The translations under genes were made by a program, and so were the position numbers. The notes beneath the pieces are model-generated. The model saw only the letters and a program-made list of their open reading frames with translations, was not told the DNA's origin and made no database searches. A stretch of 64,000 bases of DNA, taken from assembly GCA_910574805.1 (NCBI GenBank), contig CAJTCV010000007.1:124001-188000 (forward strand), given 5' to 3'. Every line of letters begins with the position of its first letter. Position 1 is the first letter of the stretch. Source of the DNA: Lachnospiraceae bacterium (GTDB lineage: Bacteria; Bacillota; Clostridia; Lachnospirales; Lachnospiraceae). This document shows positions 16,330 through 24,442 of the stretch, piece after piece.

Positions 16330-16656
16330 ATGGACATCATTAAGGAAAAAGTAGAAGAGCTGGTGGCAGCCATAGAGGACAGCAGCGAATATCAGAATTT
16401 TCTCGCAGCCAGGAAGCAGGTGGATCTGGTTCCCGGTCTGGAGGATAAGATCCGGAAGTTCTGCTGGGAAAACTATGAGCTCCAGAGCAGCGATGAGGAA
16501 GGCCTGTATGAGCGCATGGAGGCATTTGAAGAGCAGTATGAGGAATTTCGGAGAAATACGGTGGTGGAGAAATATCTGGAGCATGAGCTGCGCATGTGCC
16601 GTATGCTGCAGGCGATCAACGCCAGAATCATGGACGTGGTGGATCTGGTGATATGA
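16330..16656 (+). CDS. YlbF/YmcA family protein (DUF964)
   Basis: The 108-residue helical protein fits the YlbF/YmcA family: an N-terminal VAAIEDSSEYQNFLAARKQV and a C-terminal acidic helix ending in MDVVDLV. In B. subtilis YlbF, YmcA and YaaT form the Y-complex, which binds RNase Y and steers mRNA processing; it also affects sporulation and competence. Its position 12 bases after rnjA fits a role in RNA turnover. Which of the family paralogs it corresponds to is not clear. Confidence 0.85.
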   Translation: MDIIKEKVEELVAAIEDSSEYQNFLAARKQVDLVPGLEDKIRKFCWENYELQSSDEEGLYERMEAFEEQYEEFRRNTVVEKYLEHELRMCRMLQAINARIMDVVDLVI

Positions 16657-16741
16657 CAGCGGATATCCGGGACCTGCCTGACGCACAAAGGCGAGGGGCG
16701 GTTACCGGGCGGACACACGATTTCGATTAGGAGATATGGTG

Positions 16742-17128
16742 ATGAATATACAGAAGGTGATGCTGTCAGTAAGCCTGTTCATTCTGCGGCTGGCGATCGT
16801 GATACTGGTGGCGGTGGGGATCTACCGTCTGGGAACATATGCATATACCTGCGGTTACAGTATCGTATCGGATGCGGCAGTGGAGCCCGGGCCGGGGCGG
16901 GATATGCGTGTGGTGCTGACCAGCGACATGACCGTCAAAGAGGCGGCGCAGCTTCTGGAGAGAAGGGGTCTGATCCACGATGCGGACATCTTCCGGATCC
17001 AGCTGAAGGTAAACAGGTACGAGGATAAGATCGAGCCGGGAGAATATGTCCTGAATACATCCATGACACCCAAAGAACTGATGGAGGTGCTGGCGGGAGA
17101 AGCCGAAGAAGAGGACGAAGAAGAATGA
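16742..17128 (+). CDS. MltG-like membrane protein without the catalytic domain
   Basis: The 128-residue protein has one N-terminal membrane helix (about 8-30) and then the LysM-like N-terminal domain of MltG (VLTSDMTVKEAAQLLERRGLI, PGEYVLNTSMTPKELMEVL). MltG, the endolytic murein transglycosylase, is about 350 residues; the YceG catalytic domain is missing here and the protein ends in an acidic tail. It stands where mltG (yrrL) stands in B. subtilis, before trmR, so it is probably a reduced lineage-specific form. The start at 16742 lies 8 bases after AGGAG; the ATG at 16736 is too close. Its stop overlaps the trmR start by 4 bases. Confidence 0.8.
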   Translation: MNIQKVMLSVSLFILRLAIVILVAVGIYRLGTYAYTCGYSIVSDAAVEPGPGRDMRVVLTSDMTVKEAAQLLERRGLIHDADIFRIQLKVNRYEDKIEPGEYVLNTSMTPKELMEVLAGEAEEEDEEE

Positions 17129-17796
17129 CGGACAGATGGCGCATAAGTGCATATATCAATTCTCTTTATCCGGGAAATTCAGAGCTTCTGGACAGAATCG
17201 AGGAGGAAGCGCTGGCAGCCGGCGTACCGGTTATCCGCAGGGAGACCCAGAGCCTGCTCCGGTTTCTGCTGTGTGCCCGCCGCCCCATGAAGATCCTGGA
17301 GGTGGGGGCGGCAGTGGGTTTTTCGGCGCTGTTTATGAGTGAATATGCTCCGGAGGGCTGCAGGATCACGACCATCGAGAACTATGAAAAGAGGATCCCC
17401 ACAGCTCGGGAAAATTTTGTCCGTGCAGGGCGGACAGATCAGATTACGCTGCTGGAAGGAGACGCCCTTAAGGTGCTTGCAGGGTTGGAGGAAAGTTACG
17501 ACCTGATCTTTGTGGATGCGGCAAAGGCGCAGTATATCAGTTATCTTCCGGAGGTCCTGCGGCTGCTGGCAGTGGGCGGGATTCTGGTGTCCGACAATGT
17601 ACTGCAGGACGGCGATATTGTAGAATCCCGGTTCGCGGTGGAGCGGAGGAACCGTACCATCCATGCCAGAATGAGGGAATATCTGTATGCCCTGACCCAT
17701 CATGAGGAGCTGACTACCTCCATACTGCCCCTGGGGGACGGGGTCACCGTCAGTGTCCGGACAGGGAAGGGAACCGGGAAGGAGGAACAGAGGTAA
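17125..17796 (+). CDS. O-methyltransferase, TrmR-like (tRNA 5-hydroxyuridine methylation)
   Basis: The 223-residue protein belongs to the class I SAM O-methyltransferase_3 family: ILEVGAAVGFSALFM (motif I), TIENYEKRIPTARENF, DLIFVDAAKAQYISYL and GGILVSDNVLQDG. In B. subtilis the protein at this place (YrrM, TrmR) methylates 5-hydroxyuridine at tRNA position 34 to give mo5U. The next gene encodes a U32 protein of the kind that makes the hydroxyuridine, so the pathway assignment is well supported by context. It overlaps the MltG-like gene by 4 bases. Confidence 0.88.
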   Translation: MTDRWRISAYINSLYPGNSELLDRIEEEALAAGVPVIRRETQSLLRFLLCARRPMKILEVGAAVGFSALFMSEYAPEGCRITTIENYEKRIPTARENFVRAGRTDQITLLEGDALKVLAGLEESYDLIFVDAAKAQYISYLPEVLRLLAVGGILVSDNVLQDGDIVESRFAVERRNRTIHARMREYLYALTHHEELTTSILPLGDGVTVSVRTGKGTGKEEQR

Positions 17797-17797
17797 G

Positions 17798-19045
17798 ATG
17801 GACAGACATCCGGAACTACTGATCCCGGCGAGCAGTCTGGAGGTGCTGAAGACGGCAGTCGCCTTCGGCGCCGATGCAGTCTATATCGGCGGCGAGGCCT
17901 ACGGGCTGCGCGCCAAAGCGAAGAATTTTTCCATGGAGGAGATGGCGGAGGGAATTGTCCATGCCCATGAGAGGGGCGTAAAAGTGTATGTGACGGCAAA
18001 TATTCTGGCGCATAACCGGGACCTTGCAGGTGCGGAAGGCTATTTCCGGGAGCTTGAGGGGATCGGGCCGGATGCGCTGATCATCTCGGATCCGGGACTC
18101 TTTCTGACGGCCAGAGAGGTGTGTCCCGGGATCGACATCCATATCTCCACCCAGGCGAATAATGTAAACTATCGGACCTTCCGGTTCTGGCATGAGCAGG
18201 GGGCGAAGCGGGTCGTTACGGGAAGAGAACTGTCCCTTCAGGAGATCCAGGAGATCCGGGAGCATATTCCTGATACTCTGGAGATCGAGACCTTTGTGCA
18301 TGGAGCCATGTGCATCTCCTATTCGGGCAGGTGCCTTCTGAGCAATTATCTTACAGGAAGGGATGCCAATCAGGGAGCCTGTACCCATCCGTGCCGCTGG
18401 AAATATGCGGTGGTGGAGGAGACACGCCCGGGTGAATATATGCCGGTCTATGAGAATGAGCGGGGAACCTTTCTGTTTAATTCCCGGGATCTGTGTATGG
18501 TGGAGCATATACCGGACCTGATCGCGGCAGGTGTGGACAGCCTGAAGGTGGAGGGCAGGATGAAGACGGCGCTGTATGTGGCGACGGTGGCCCGCACCTA
18601 TCGGAAAGCGCTGGATGACTACAGGGAGTCACCGGCTCTGTATGAAGCGCATATGCCCTGGTATCAGGAACAGATTCTGGCGTGCCAGAGCCGCTGCTAT
18701 ACCACCGGATTTTTCTACGGCAGGCCGGATGAGACTGCGCAGATCTATGATAACAGCACGTACGTAAAGGAATATACCTATCTGGGAACCGTGGAAGAGA
18801 CAAAAGACGGCGGCTGCCGGCTGGAACAGAGGAACAAATTTTCCGTCGGAGAGACCATCGAGATCATGAAGCCGGACGGCCGCAACGTGGAGGCGACAGT
18901 GGAGGAGATCCGGGGTTTAAAGGAGCAGGAGGGCGAAAGCCGGTGGGAGGTTCAGGAGAGCGCCCCCCATGCCAGACAGAAGTTGTGGGTAAGATTGAGC
19001 CGGTCTCCGGAGAAAATGGACATACTCCGAAGGCTGGACACATAA
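17798..19045 (+). CDS. Peptidase U32 family protein, tRNA hydroxylation type
   Basis: The 415-residue protein has U32 features: ELLIPASSLEVLKTAVAFGADAVY near the start (given here in full only to 20: LIPASSLEVLKTAVAFGADA), AKNFSMEEM, and the cluster-binding region with FVHGAMCISYSGRCLLS and GACTHPCRW. Despite the name, this branch (TrhP, B. subtilis YrrN/YrrO) hydroxylates U34 of tRNA using prephenate-derived chemistry, the step before TrmR. Here one protein replaces the B. subtilis N/O pair. The start at 17798 follows GGAGGAACAGAGG; a longer frame from 17753 would lie inside trmR. Confidence 0.88.
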   Translation: MDRHPELLIPASSLEVLKTAVAFGADAVYIGGEAYGLRAKAKNFSMEEMAEGIVHAHERGVKVYVTANILAHNRDLAGAEGYFRELEGIGPDALIISDPGLFLTAREVCPGIDIHISTQANNVNYRTFRFWHEQGAKRVVTGRELSLQEIQEIREHIPDTLEIETFVHGAMCISYSGRCLLSNYLTGRDANQGACTHPCRWKYAVVEETRPGEYMPVYENERGTFLFNSRDLCMVEHIPDLIAAGVDSLKVEGRMKTALYVATVARTYRKALDDYRESPALYEAHMPWYQEQILACQSRCYTTGFFYGRPDETAQIYDNSTYVKEYTYLGTVEETKDGGCRLEQRNKFSVGETIEIMKPDGRNVEATVEEIRGLKEQEGESRWEVQESAPHARQKLWVRLSRSPEKMDILRRLDT

Positions 19046-19075
19046 GATAATAAAATAAGATGTATTTGGAAAGGC

Positions 19076-19101
19076 ACTTTCGTGGATTTTTTACATAAGA
19101 T
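19076..19101 (+). promoter_or_regulatory. Sigma-K/E-like promoter upstream of sigK
   Basis: AC at 19076-19077, 16 bases, then CATAAGAT at 19094-19101 fits the mother-cell sigma K pattern AC-N16-CATAnnnT and partly sigma E. No vegetative promoter is clear here. Autoregulation by sigma K is inference. Confidence 0.45.
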
Positions 19102-19120
19102 GTATTAAATATCCACTGAG

Positions 19121-19753
19121 GTGTCTTTTTTGAAGGCTTTTCCGAAACCTCTTACGGCGGAAGAAGAGAGAGATTGTTTAGTGCGGTATCAGGGAGGGGA
19201 CGAAGAGGCGCGCCGGATGCTGATCGAATATAACCTGCGCCTGGTAGCCCATATCGTGAAAAAGTACCAGTCTTCCGAGGATGATATGGAGGAACTGATT
19301 TCCATAGGGACCATCGGACTGATCAAGGCAGTGGACACCTTTGACCACGAAAAGGCGAGCAAGCTGGCAACCTACGCAGCGAGATGTGTGGAAAACGAGA
19401 TCCTTATGTATATGAGGGTAAAGAAGAAGCTCCAGCGGGAATCCTCCTACTACGAGCCCATCGGAACGGACAAAGAGGGAAATGAGATCCAGCTTCTGGA
19501 TATCATCGAGAGCAGGGAACCGCCCGCCTTTGATCAGATCGGGCTGAAGGACGACACCAGGAAGGTCTACGGGCTGTTGGAGGACGTCTTATCGGAACGG
19601 GAGCGTCAGGTGATCATCATGCGCTACGGACTGTACCACGGCAGAGAATATACGCAGAGGGAGATTGCGCAGAAGCTCGGCATTTCCCGCTCTTATATCA
19701 GCCGTATCGAGAAAAATGCTCTGAACCGGCTGAAAGAATATTTCCGGGATTGA
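19121..19753 (+). CDS. sigK: RNA polymerase sporulation sigma factor SigK
   Basis: Sigma K directs late mother-cell transcription during sporulation. The protein (up to 210 residues) shows region 2 (EYNLRLVAHIVKKYQSSEDD, ISIGTIGLIKAVDTFDH), and region 4 (ERERQVIIMRYG, TQREIAQKLGISRSYISRI). The N-terminus is only about 10 residues before KPLTAEEE, so the inhibitory pro-sequence of B. subtilis pro-SigK is missing, and the gene is not interrupted by a skin element. The GTG at 19121 is the longest start; a TTG at 19130 sits six bases after GAGGTG and may be the real one, shortening the protein by three residues. Confidence 0.88.
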   Translation: MSFLKAFPKPLTAEEERDCLVRYQGGDEEARRMLIEYNLRLVAHIVKKYQSSEDDMEELISIGTIGLIKAVDTFDHEKASKLATYAARCVENEILMYMRVKKKLQRESSYYEPIGTDKEGNEIQLLDIIESREPPAFDQIGLKDDTRKVYGLLEDVLSERERQVIIMRYGLYHGREYTQREIAQKLGISRSYISRIEKNALNRLKEYFRD

Positions 19754-19778
19754 TTTCCCGGAACATATGTGCTATACT
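19750..19778 (+). promoter_or_regulatory. Promoter of the yifB-dprA-topA group
   Basis: TTGATT (19750-19755), 17 bases and TATACT (19773-19778) form a vegetative promoter that overlaps the sigK stop codon. It separates a growth-phase DNA-uptake/topology operon from the sporulation gene. Confidence 0.6.
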
Positions 19779-19846
19779 TTATGGCGTCTGATATCTGGAA
19801 TGCATATCGCAGAGTTTTTCCAAATACAAATCCATTGGAAGGAATT

Positions 19847-21379
19847 ATGTTCAGTACCATATTATCAACGGCAGTCGTTGGCATCGAAGCCTGTCCGGTT
19901 CAGGTGGAAGCGGATATCTGTGACGGACTGCCTCAGTTCTGTATGGTGGGAGATCTGTCCCGTGAGGTGCAGGAAGCGGCGGACCGGGTCCGCACGGCGC
20001 TTCGGAATACAAACATCACCCTGCCGCCCAGGAGGATCACGGTGAATCTGTCCCCTGCCCATATCCGGAAGGAGGGGACCGGCTTCGATCTCCCGGTGGC
20101 GGCGGCGCTTCTTGCCGCCCTGGGAATCCTGAGAAAACAGGATACAGAGGATGTGCTGATCGTGGGAGAGATCGGCCTGAACGGAAGAGTCCGGCCGGTG
20201 AACGGAGTACTGCAGACCGTCATGCTGGCCAGAGAGCTGGGATGCAGGCGGTGCCTGGTGCCCCGGGAAAATGCAGGGGAGGGCGCGGTGGTCCGGGAGG
20301 TTCAGGTAGTGGGCGTGGAGACGCTGGGAGAGCTGATTACCTGCCTGCAGGACGGGCAGGCCTGTGCAGAACGGGCAGTGCGTCCGGCGGAATGGATGGC
20401 GGGGCAGGGGGCTTACAGAGAGGATTTTCGGGAGGTGAACGGGCAGCATGCGGTCCGCCGGGCGGCAGAGATCGCCGCGGCGGGCATGCATAACCTGCTG
20501 ATGGTGGGAAGCCCAGGCGCCGGGAAGACCATGGTGGCCAGGCGGATGCCTTCGATCCTGCCCGGGCTCACCCTGGAGGAGAGTCTGGAGATCTCCAGAG
20601 TGTACAGCGCCTGCGGGCTTTTGACCGGAAAAGAAGGACTGGTGGATTTAAGGCCCTTCCGGGCGCCCCATCATACCATCTCGCCCAATGCTCTGGCAGG
20701 CGGGGGCAGGAGAGTAAAGCCCGGAGAGATCAGCCTTGCCACAAGGGGCGTGCTCTTCCTGGACGAACTTCCGGAATTTTCCAGAAATGCCCTGGAGGTC
20801 CTGCGACAGCCCATGGAAGAGGGCAGAGTGACCATCAGCAGGACAAGCGGGACATATGTGTTCCCGGCGCATTTTCAACTGATCGCGGCAATGAATCCAT
20901 GCCGATGCGGATATTTTCCGGATCGCGAGCGATGCCGGTGTCTGCCCGGTGAGATCCGCGGGTATCTGCACCGGATATCCCGGCCGCTGCTGGACCGGAT
21001 GGATCTCTGTGTGGAGACCTCCCGGGTGGAATATCAGGAGCTGACGGATACGGAGGAAAATGAGAGCTCCAGAAGCATACGAGGCCGTGTAGAGGCCGCC
21101 AGGAGGCGCCAGGAAGAGCGTTACAGAGGACTTGGCTGGCAGTTCAATGCCCGGCTTCCTTCTTCTGCCCTGAAGCATTTCTGTCCTCTGGGGAAGAGTG
21201 AGGCCGGGATCATGGAAACCGCATATGAAAGGATGGGCCTGAGCGCCAGGGCATACCACAGGATTATCAAAGTGGCAAGGACCATCGCGGATCTGGAGGG
21301 AGAAGAGCGGATCCGGAAAGAGCATCTGCTGGAGGCCATTGGTTACCGGTCCCTGGATCAGAGATTCTGGGGAGGGTGA
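19847..21379 (+). CDS. YifB/ComM family Mg chelatase-like AAA+ ATPase
   Basis: The 510-residue protein has the N-terminal Lon-protease-like domain of the family (FSTILSTAVVGIEACPVQVE), then an AAA+ core with Walker A GSPGAGKTMVARR and Walker B-type GVLFLDELPEF, and a C-terminal Mg-chelatase domain with a zinc-binding PCRCGYFPD...CRC cluster. ComM in Haemophilus is a hexameric helicase that helps branch migration during natural transformation. It is followed directly by dprA, another recombination mediator. I start at the ATG at 19847, which follows GGAAGGA and begins the conserved domain; a longer frame from 19769 overlaps the -10. Confidence 0.92.
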   Translation: MFSTILSTAVVGIEACPVQVEADICDGLPQFCMVGDLSREVQEAADRVRTALRNTNITLPPRRITVNLSPAHIRKEGTGFDLPVAAALLAALGILRKQDTEDVLIVGEIGLNGRVRPVNGVLQTVMLARELGCRRCLVPRENAGEGAVVREVQVVGVETLGELITCLQDGQACAERAVRPAEWMAGQGAYREDFREVNGQHAVRRAAEIAAAGMHNLLMVGSPGAGKTMVARRMPSILPGLTLEESLEISRVYSACGLLTGKEGLVDLRPFRAPHHTISPNALAGGGRRVKPGEISLATRGVLFLDELPEFSRNALEVLRQPMEEGRVTISRTSGTYVFPAHFQLIAAMNPCRCGYFPDRERCRCLPGEIRGYLHRISRPLLDRMDLCVETSRVEYQELTDTEENESSRSIRGRVEAARRRQEERYRGLGWQFNARLPSSALKHFCPLGKSEAGIMETAYERMGLSARAYHRIIKVARTIADLEGEERIRKEHLLEAIGYRSLDQRFWGG

Positions 21380-21383
21380 CGAT

Positions 21384-22286
21384 ATGGACAGACTATATAA
21401 TAGTAGAAATATGACTGACGGGAGCAAAAAGCGCATACAATATATCCGTCAGGAGGATCCGGATTATCCGGAGCGGCTGAGGGTTCACAGAGGGATGCCG
21501 AAAGGCCTCTATGTGAGGGGAAAGCTGCCGGCGGCGGATCGTCCTGCGGTGGCAGTGGTGGGAGCCAGACGTTCGGACAGCTATGGAAATGAGACAGCGA
21601 GAAGATTTGCCCGGGAGCTGGCGGCAAAGGGCGTACAGATCATCAGCGGTATGGCCTGGGGGATCGACGGCATGGCGCATAAGGGTGCTCTGGAAGCCGG
21701 CGGAGACACCTTTGCGGTACTGGGCTGCGGGGTGGATATCTGTTATCCTCCGGGGCATCAGAGCCTCTATGAAGAGCTGCTTATAAAAGGGGGTGTTCTG
21801 TCAGAGCAGCCTCCGGGGATGCCGCCCCTGGCAGGACATTTTCCGGCCAGGAACCGGATCATCAGCGGGCTTTCAGATCTGGTACTGGTGGTGGAGGCGA
21901 GAGAAAAGAGCGGTTCTCTGATCACAGCGGATCAGGCGCTGGAGCAGGGCAAGGACGTGTATGCGGTCCCGGGGAGGGCGGGGGACGCCCTGAGCCGGGG
22001 CTGTCACGGGCTGATCCGGCAGGGAGCAGGACTGGCAGACAGTCCGGAGATTATACTGGAAGTGCTGGGCATTTCTTCCGGACAGAACAGGGAGCCGGAG
22101 AAAATTCTACTTGCAAAGGAAGAAAATATCGTGTATAGTTGGATACGTTTACAGCCCGTCTCTTTGGATGAGCTGGTGAAAAAGACCGGGATGCCCGTCA
22201 GGAAGGTGCTCCAGATCCTTGTGGGGCTGGAACTGAAGGGCTGTATCCGGGAGATTCAGAAGAATGACTATATAAGAACAGATTGA
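21384..22286 (+). CDS. dprA: DNA-processing protein DprA
   Basis: DprA loads RecA onto incoming single-stranded DNA. The 300-residue protein has the Rossmann-like core (VVGARRSDSYGNETARRFAR, ISGMAWGIDGMAH, GCGVDICYPP, FPARNRIISGLSD, GSLITADQALEQG) and a C-terminal winged helix (EENIVYSWIRLQPVSLDELV). The start at 21384 follows GGAGGGTGA; it begins 4 bases after yifB. The gene order dprA-topA matches B. subtilis. No other competence genes are in the window. Confidence 0.94.
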   Translation: MDRLYNSRNMTDGSKKRIQYIRQEDPDYPERLRVHRGMPKGLYVRGKLPAADRPAVAVVGARRSDSYGNETARRFARELAAKGVQIISGMAWGIDGMAHKGALEAGGDTFAVLGCGVDICYPPGHQSLYEELLIKGGVLSEQPPGMPPLAGHFPARNRIISGLSDLVLVVEAREKSGSLITADQALEQGKDVYAVPGRAGDALSRGCHGLIRQGAGLADSPEIILEVLGISSGQNREPEKILLAKEENIVYSWIRLQPVSLDELVKKTGMPVRKVLQILVGLELKGCIREIQKNDYIRTD

Positions 22287-22295
22287 GGACTACCA

Positions 22296-24311
22296 ATGGC
22301 AAAATATCTTGTGATCGTGGAGTCGCCTGCCAAGGTGAAGACGATCAAGAAGTTTTTAGGCTCGAATTATGAAGTCATGGCATCCAACGGACATGTGAGA
22401 GATCTTCCCAAGAGTCAGCTTGGCATCGATGTGGACCATGATTATGAACCCAAATATATCACGATTCGCGGAAAAGGGGACATTCTGGCTAAGCTGCGCA
22501 AGGAAGCGAAAAAGGCGGATAAGGTCTATCTGGCAACGGACCCTGACCGGGAGGGGGAGGCGATCTCCTGGCACCTGTCCAAGGCGCTGAACCTGGATAA
22601 GGGCAGGATGTACCGGATCACTTTCAATGAAATTACGAAAAGTGCGGTAAAGGAATCCATCCGACATGCCAGAGAGATCAACCAGGACCTGGTGGACGCG
22701 CAGCAGGCCAGGCGGATGCTGGACCGCATGGTGGGTTACCGGATCAGCCCGCTTTTATGGGCGAAGGTCAAGCGGGGTCTGAGCGCCGGGAGAGTGCAGT
22801 CAGTGGCGCTCCGGCTGATCGCTGACCGGGAAGAAGAGATCAATGCATTCGTGCCGGAGGAATACTGGAGCCTGGATGCGGAATTTGCCGTGAAGGGGGA
22901 GAAGAAATCCCTGACGGCGAAGTTCTACGGTACTCCGTCGGAAAAGCTGGAGATCCATTCCAGAGAGGAGATGGATCAGGTGCTTTCTGCGGTGAAAGAC
23001 GCGTCCTTTGCCGTGACAGAGGTGAAGAAGGGGGAGCGGACCAAGAAGGCGCCTCTGCCCTTTACGACGAGTACCCTTCAGCAGGAGGCTTCCAAGGTGC
23101 TGAATTTCTCCACCTCCAAGACCATGCGGCTGGCGCAGCAGCTCTATGAGGGAATCGATGTGGAGGGTCAGGGCACCATAGGAATCATCACTTATCTGCG
23201 TACGGATTCCACCCGTGTATCCGAGGAGGCGTCTCTGGCGGCGGCGGACTATATCAGAGAGACATACGGAGAGGCATGGCTGCCGGCAAAGGGAAAGGGA
23301 ACCTCGAAGAAAGATGCGGACAAGAAGATTCAGGATGCGCACGAGGCGATCCGACCTACGGATATCCGGAGGCTTCCGGCGGCGGTGAAGGAGTCTCTGT
23401 CCAGGGATCAGTTCCGGCTGTACCAGCTTATCTGGAAGCGATTTACGGCAAGCTGCATGGCGGACGCCCGGTACAGCACTACCTCCGTGAAAATCGACGG
23501 CGGCGGATACCGTTTTACTGTGTCTGCATCTACCGTGGCCTTTGAGGGCTTTATGTCGGTCTATGTGCAGGAGGAAGAGGAAAAGAGCGGCAACACCACA
23601 CTGGTGAAGGCAGTCAGCCGGGACTCTGTACTGAGCCTGAAGGGAATGGAGGACAGGCAGCATTTTACCCAGCCGCCCGCCCATTACACGGAGGCGGCGC
23701 TGGTGAAGACACTGGAGGAGCTGGGGATTGGAAGGCCCAGCACCTATGCGCCTACCATCAGTACGATCATCGCTCGCCGCTATGTGGCGAAAGAGGGCCG
23801 CAACCTGTATCTGACGGAGATCGGAGAGGTAGTCAACAATATGATGAAGCAGGCCTTCCCAACCATTGTGGAGACGGACTTTACGGTGAATGTAGAGTCG
23901 CTTCTGGACATGGTGGAGGAAGGGAAGGTAAGCTGGAAGACGGTAGTCAGCAATTTCTACCCGGATCTCAACGAGGCGGTGAACCGGGCGGAGGAAGAGC
24001 TTCAGAAGGTAAAGATCGAGGATGAGGTCAGTGATGTGGTCTGTGAGCAGTGCGGCAGGAACATGGTCATCAAATACGGTCCTCACGGGAAATTCCTCGC
24101 CTGCCCCGGATTTCCGGACTGCAGGAATACGAAGCCCTATCTGGAGAAGATCGGGGTAAAATGCCCCAAGTGCGGGAAGGAGATCGTGCTCAGACGCTCA
24201 TCCAAGGGGCGGAAGTTCTACAGCTGCGAGGGTTATCCGGACTGTGATTACATCTCCTGGAAGAAGCCGGAGGAAGCGAAGGAACAAAAGGATGCTCCCT
24301 CGGGACAGTGA
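22296..24311 (+). CDS. topA: DNA topoisomerase I
   Basis: TopA relaxes negative supercoils by single-strand passage. The 671-residue type IA enzyme has an N-terminal Toprim domain (VIVESPAKVKTIKKFLG, ATDPDREGEAISWHL), the catalytic Tyr300 in YLRTDSTRVS, and HEAIRPTD. The C-terminus carries two CxxC...C zinc ribbons (CEQCGRNMVIKYGPHGKFLA, CPKCGKEIVLRRSSKGRKFY). It follows dprA by 9 bases. A palindromic terminator (24363-24398) follows after 51 bases. Confidence 0.96.
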   Translation: MAKYLVIVESPAKVKTIKKFLGSNYEVMASNGHVRDLPKSQLGIDVDHDYEPKYITIRGKGDILAKLRKEAKKADKVYLATDPDREGEAISWHLSKALNLDKGRMYRITFNEITKSAVKESIRHAREINQDLVDAQQARRMLDRMVGYRISPLLWAKVKRGLSAGRVQSVALRLIADREEEINAFVPEEYWSLDAEFAVKGEKKSLTAKFYGTPSEKLEIHSREEMDQVLSAVKDASFAVTEVKKGERTKKAPLPFTTSTLQQEASKVLNFSTSKTMRLAQQLYEGIDVEGQGTIGIITYLRTDSTRVSEEASLAAADYIRETYGEAWLPAKGKGTSKKDADKKIQDAHEAIRPTDIRRLPAAVKESLSRDQFRLYQLIWKRFTASCMADARYSTTSVKIDGGGYRFTVSASTVAFEGFMSVYVQEEEEKSGNTTLVKAVSRDSVLSLKGMEDRQHFTQPPAHYTEAALVKTLEELGIGRPSTYAPTISTIIARRYVAKEGRNLYLTEIGEVVNNMMKQAFPTIVETDFTVNVESLLDMVEEGKVSWKTVVSNFYPDLNEAVNRAEEELQKVKIEDEVSDVVCEQCGRNMVIKYGPHGKFLACPGFPDCRNTKPYLEKIGVKCPKCGKEIVLRRSSKGRKFYSCEGYPDCDYISWKKPEEAKEQKDAPSGQ

Positions 24312-24331
24312 CAGAAAATTCAAAAATCTCA

Positions 24332-24360
24332 TTGAAATCTGTCAGATAGTATGCTAATAT
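24332..24360 (+). promoter_or_regulatory. codY promoter
   Basis: TTGAAA (24332-24337), 17 bases and TAATAT (24355-24360). The expected transcript start (about 24367) falls inside the topA terminator stem, so the hairpin would be cut by initiation and not stop codY. Confidence 0.6.
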
Positions 24361-24362
24361 CC

Positions 24363-24398
24363 AAAGTGCGGTTGTCTTTGCGGCCGCACTTTGTTTTT
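24363..24398 (+). terminator. Terminator after topA
   Basis: A 9-bp perfect stem, AAAGTGCGG (24363-24371) with CCGCACTTT (24384-24392), is followed by GTTTTT. It ends the yifB-dprA-topA transcript. Confidence 0.8.
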
Positions 24399-24442
24399 CG
24401 TGTGTCGGGACAGATATTGGAAGATAGATGGGAGATGGGAAG

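Noticed and set aside
14671-16686. A 671-codon minus-strand open frame opposite rnjA
   Set aside because: It is the antisense shadow of a well-conserved plus-strand gene; its translation is His/Leu/Asp-rich with no domain.
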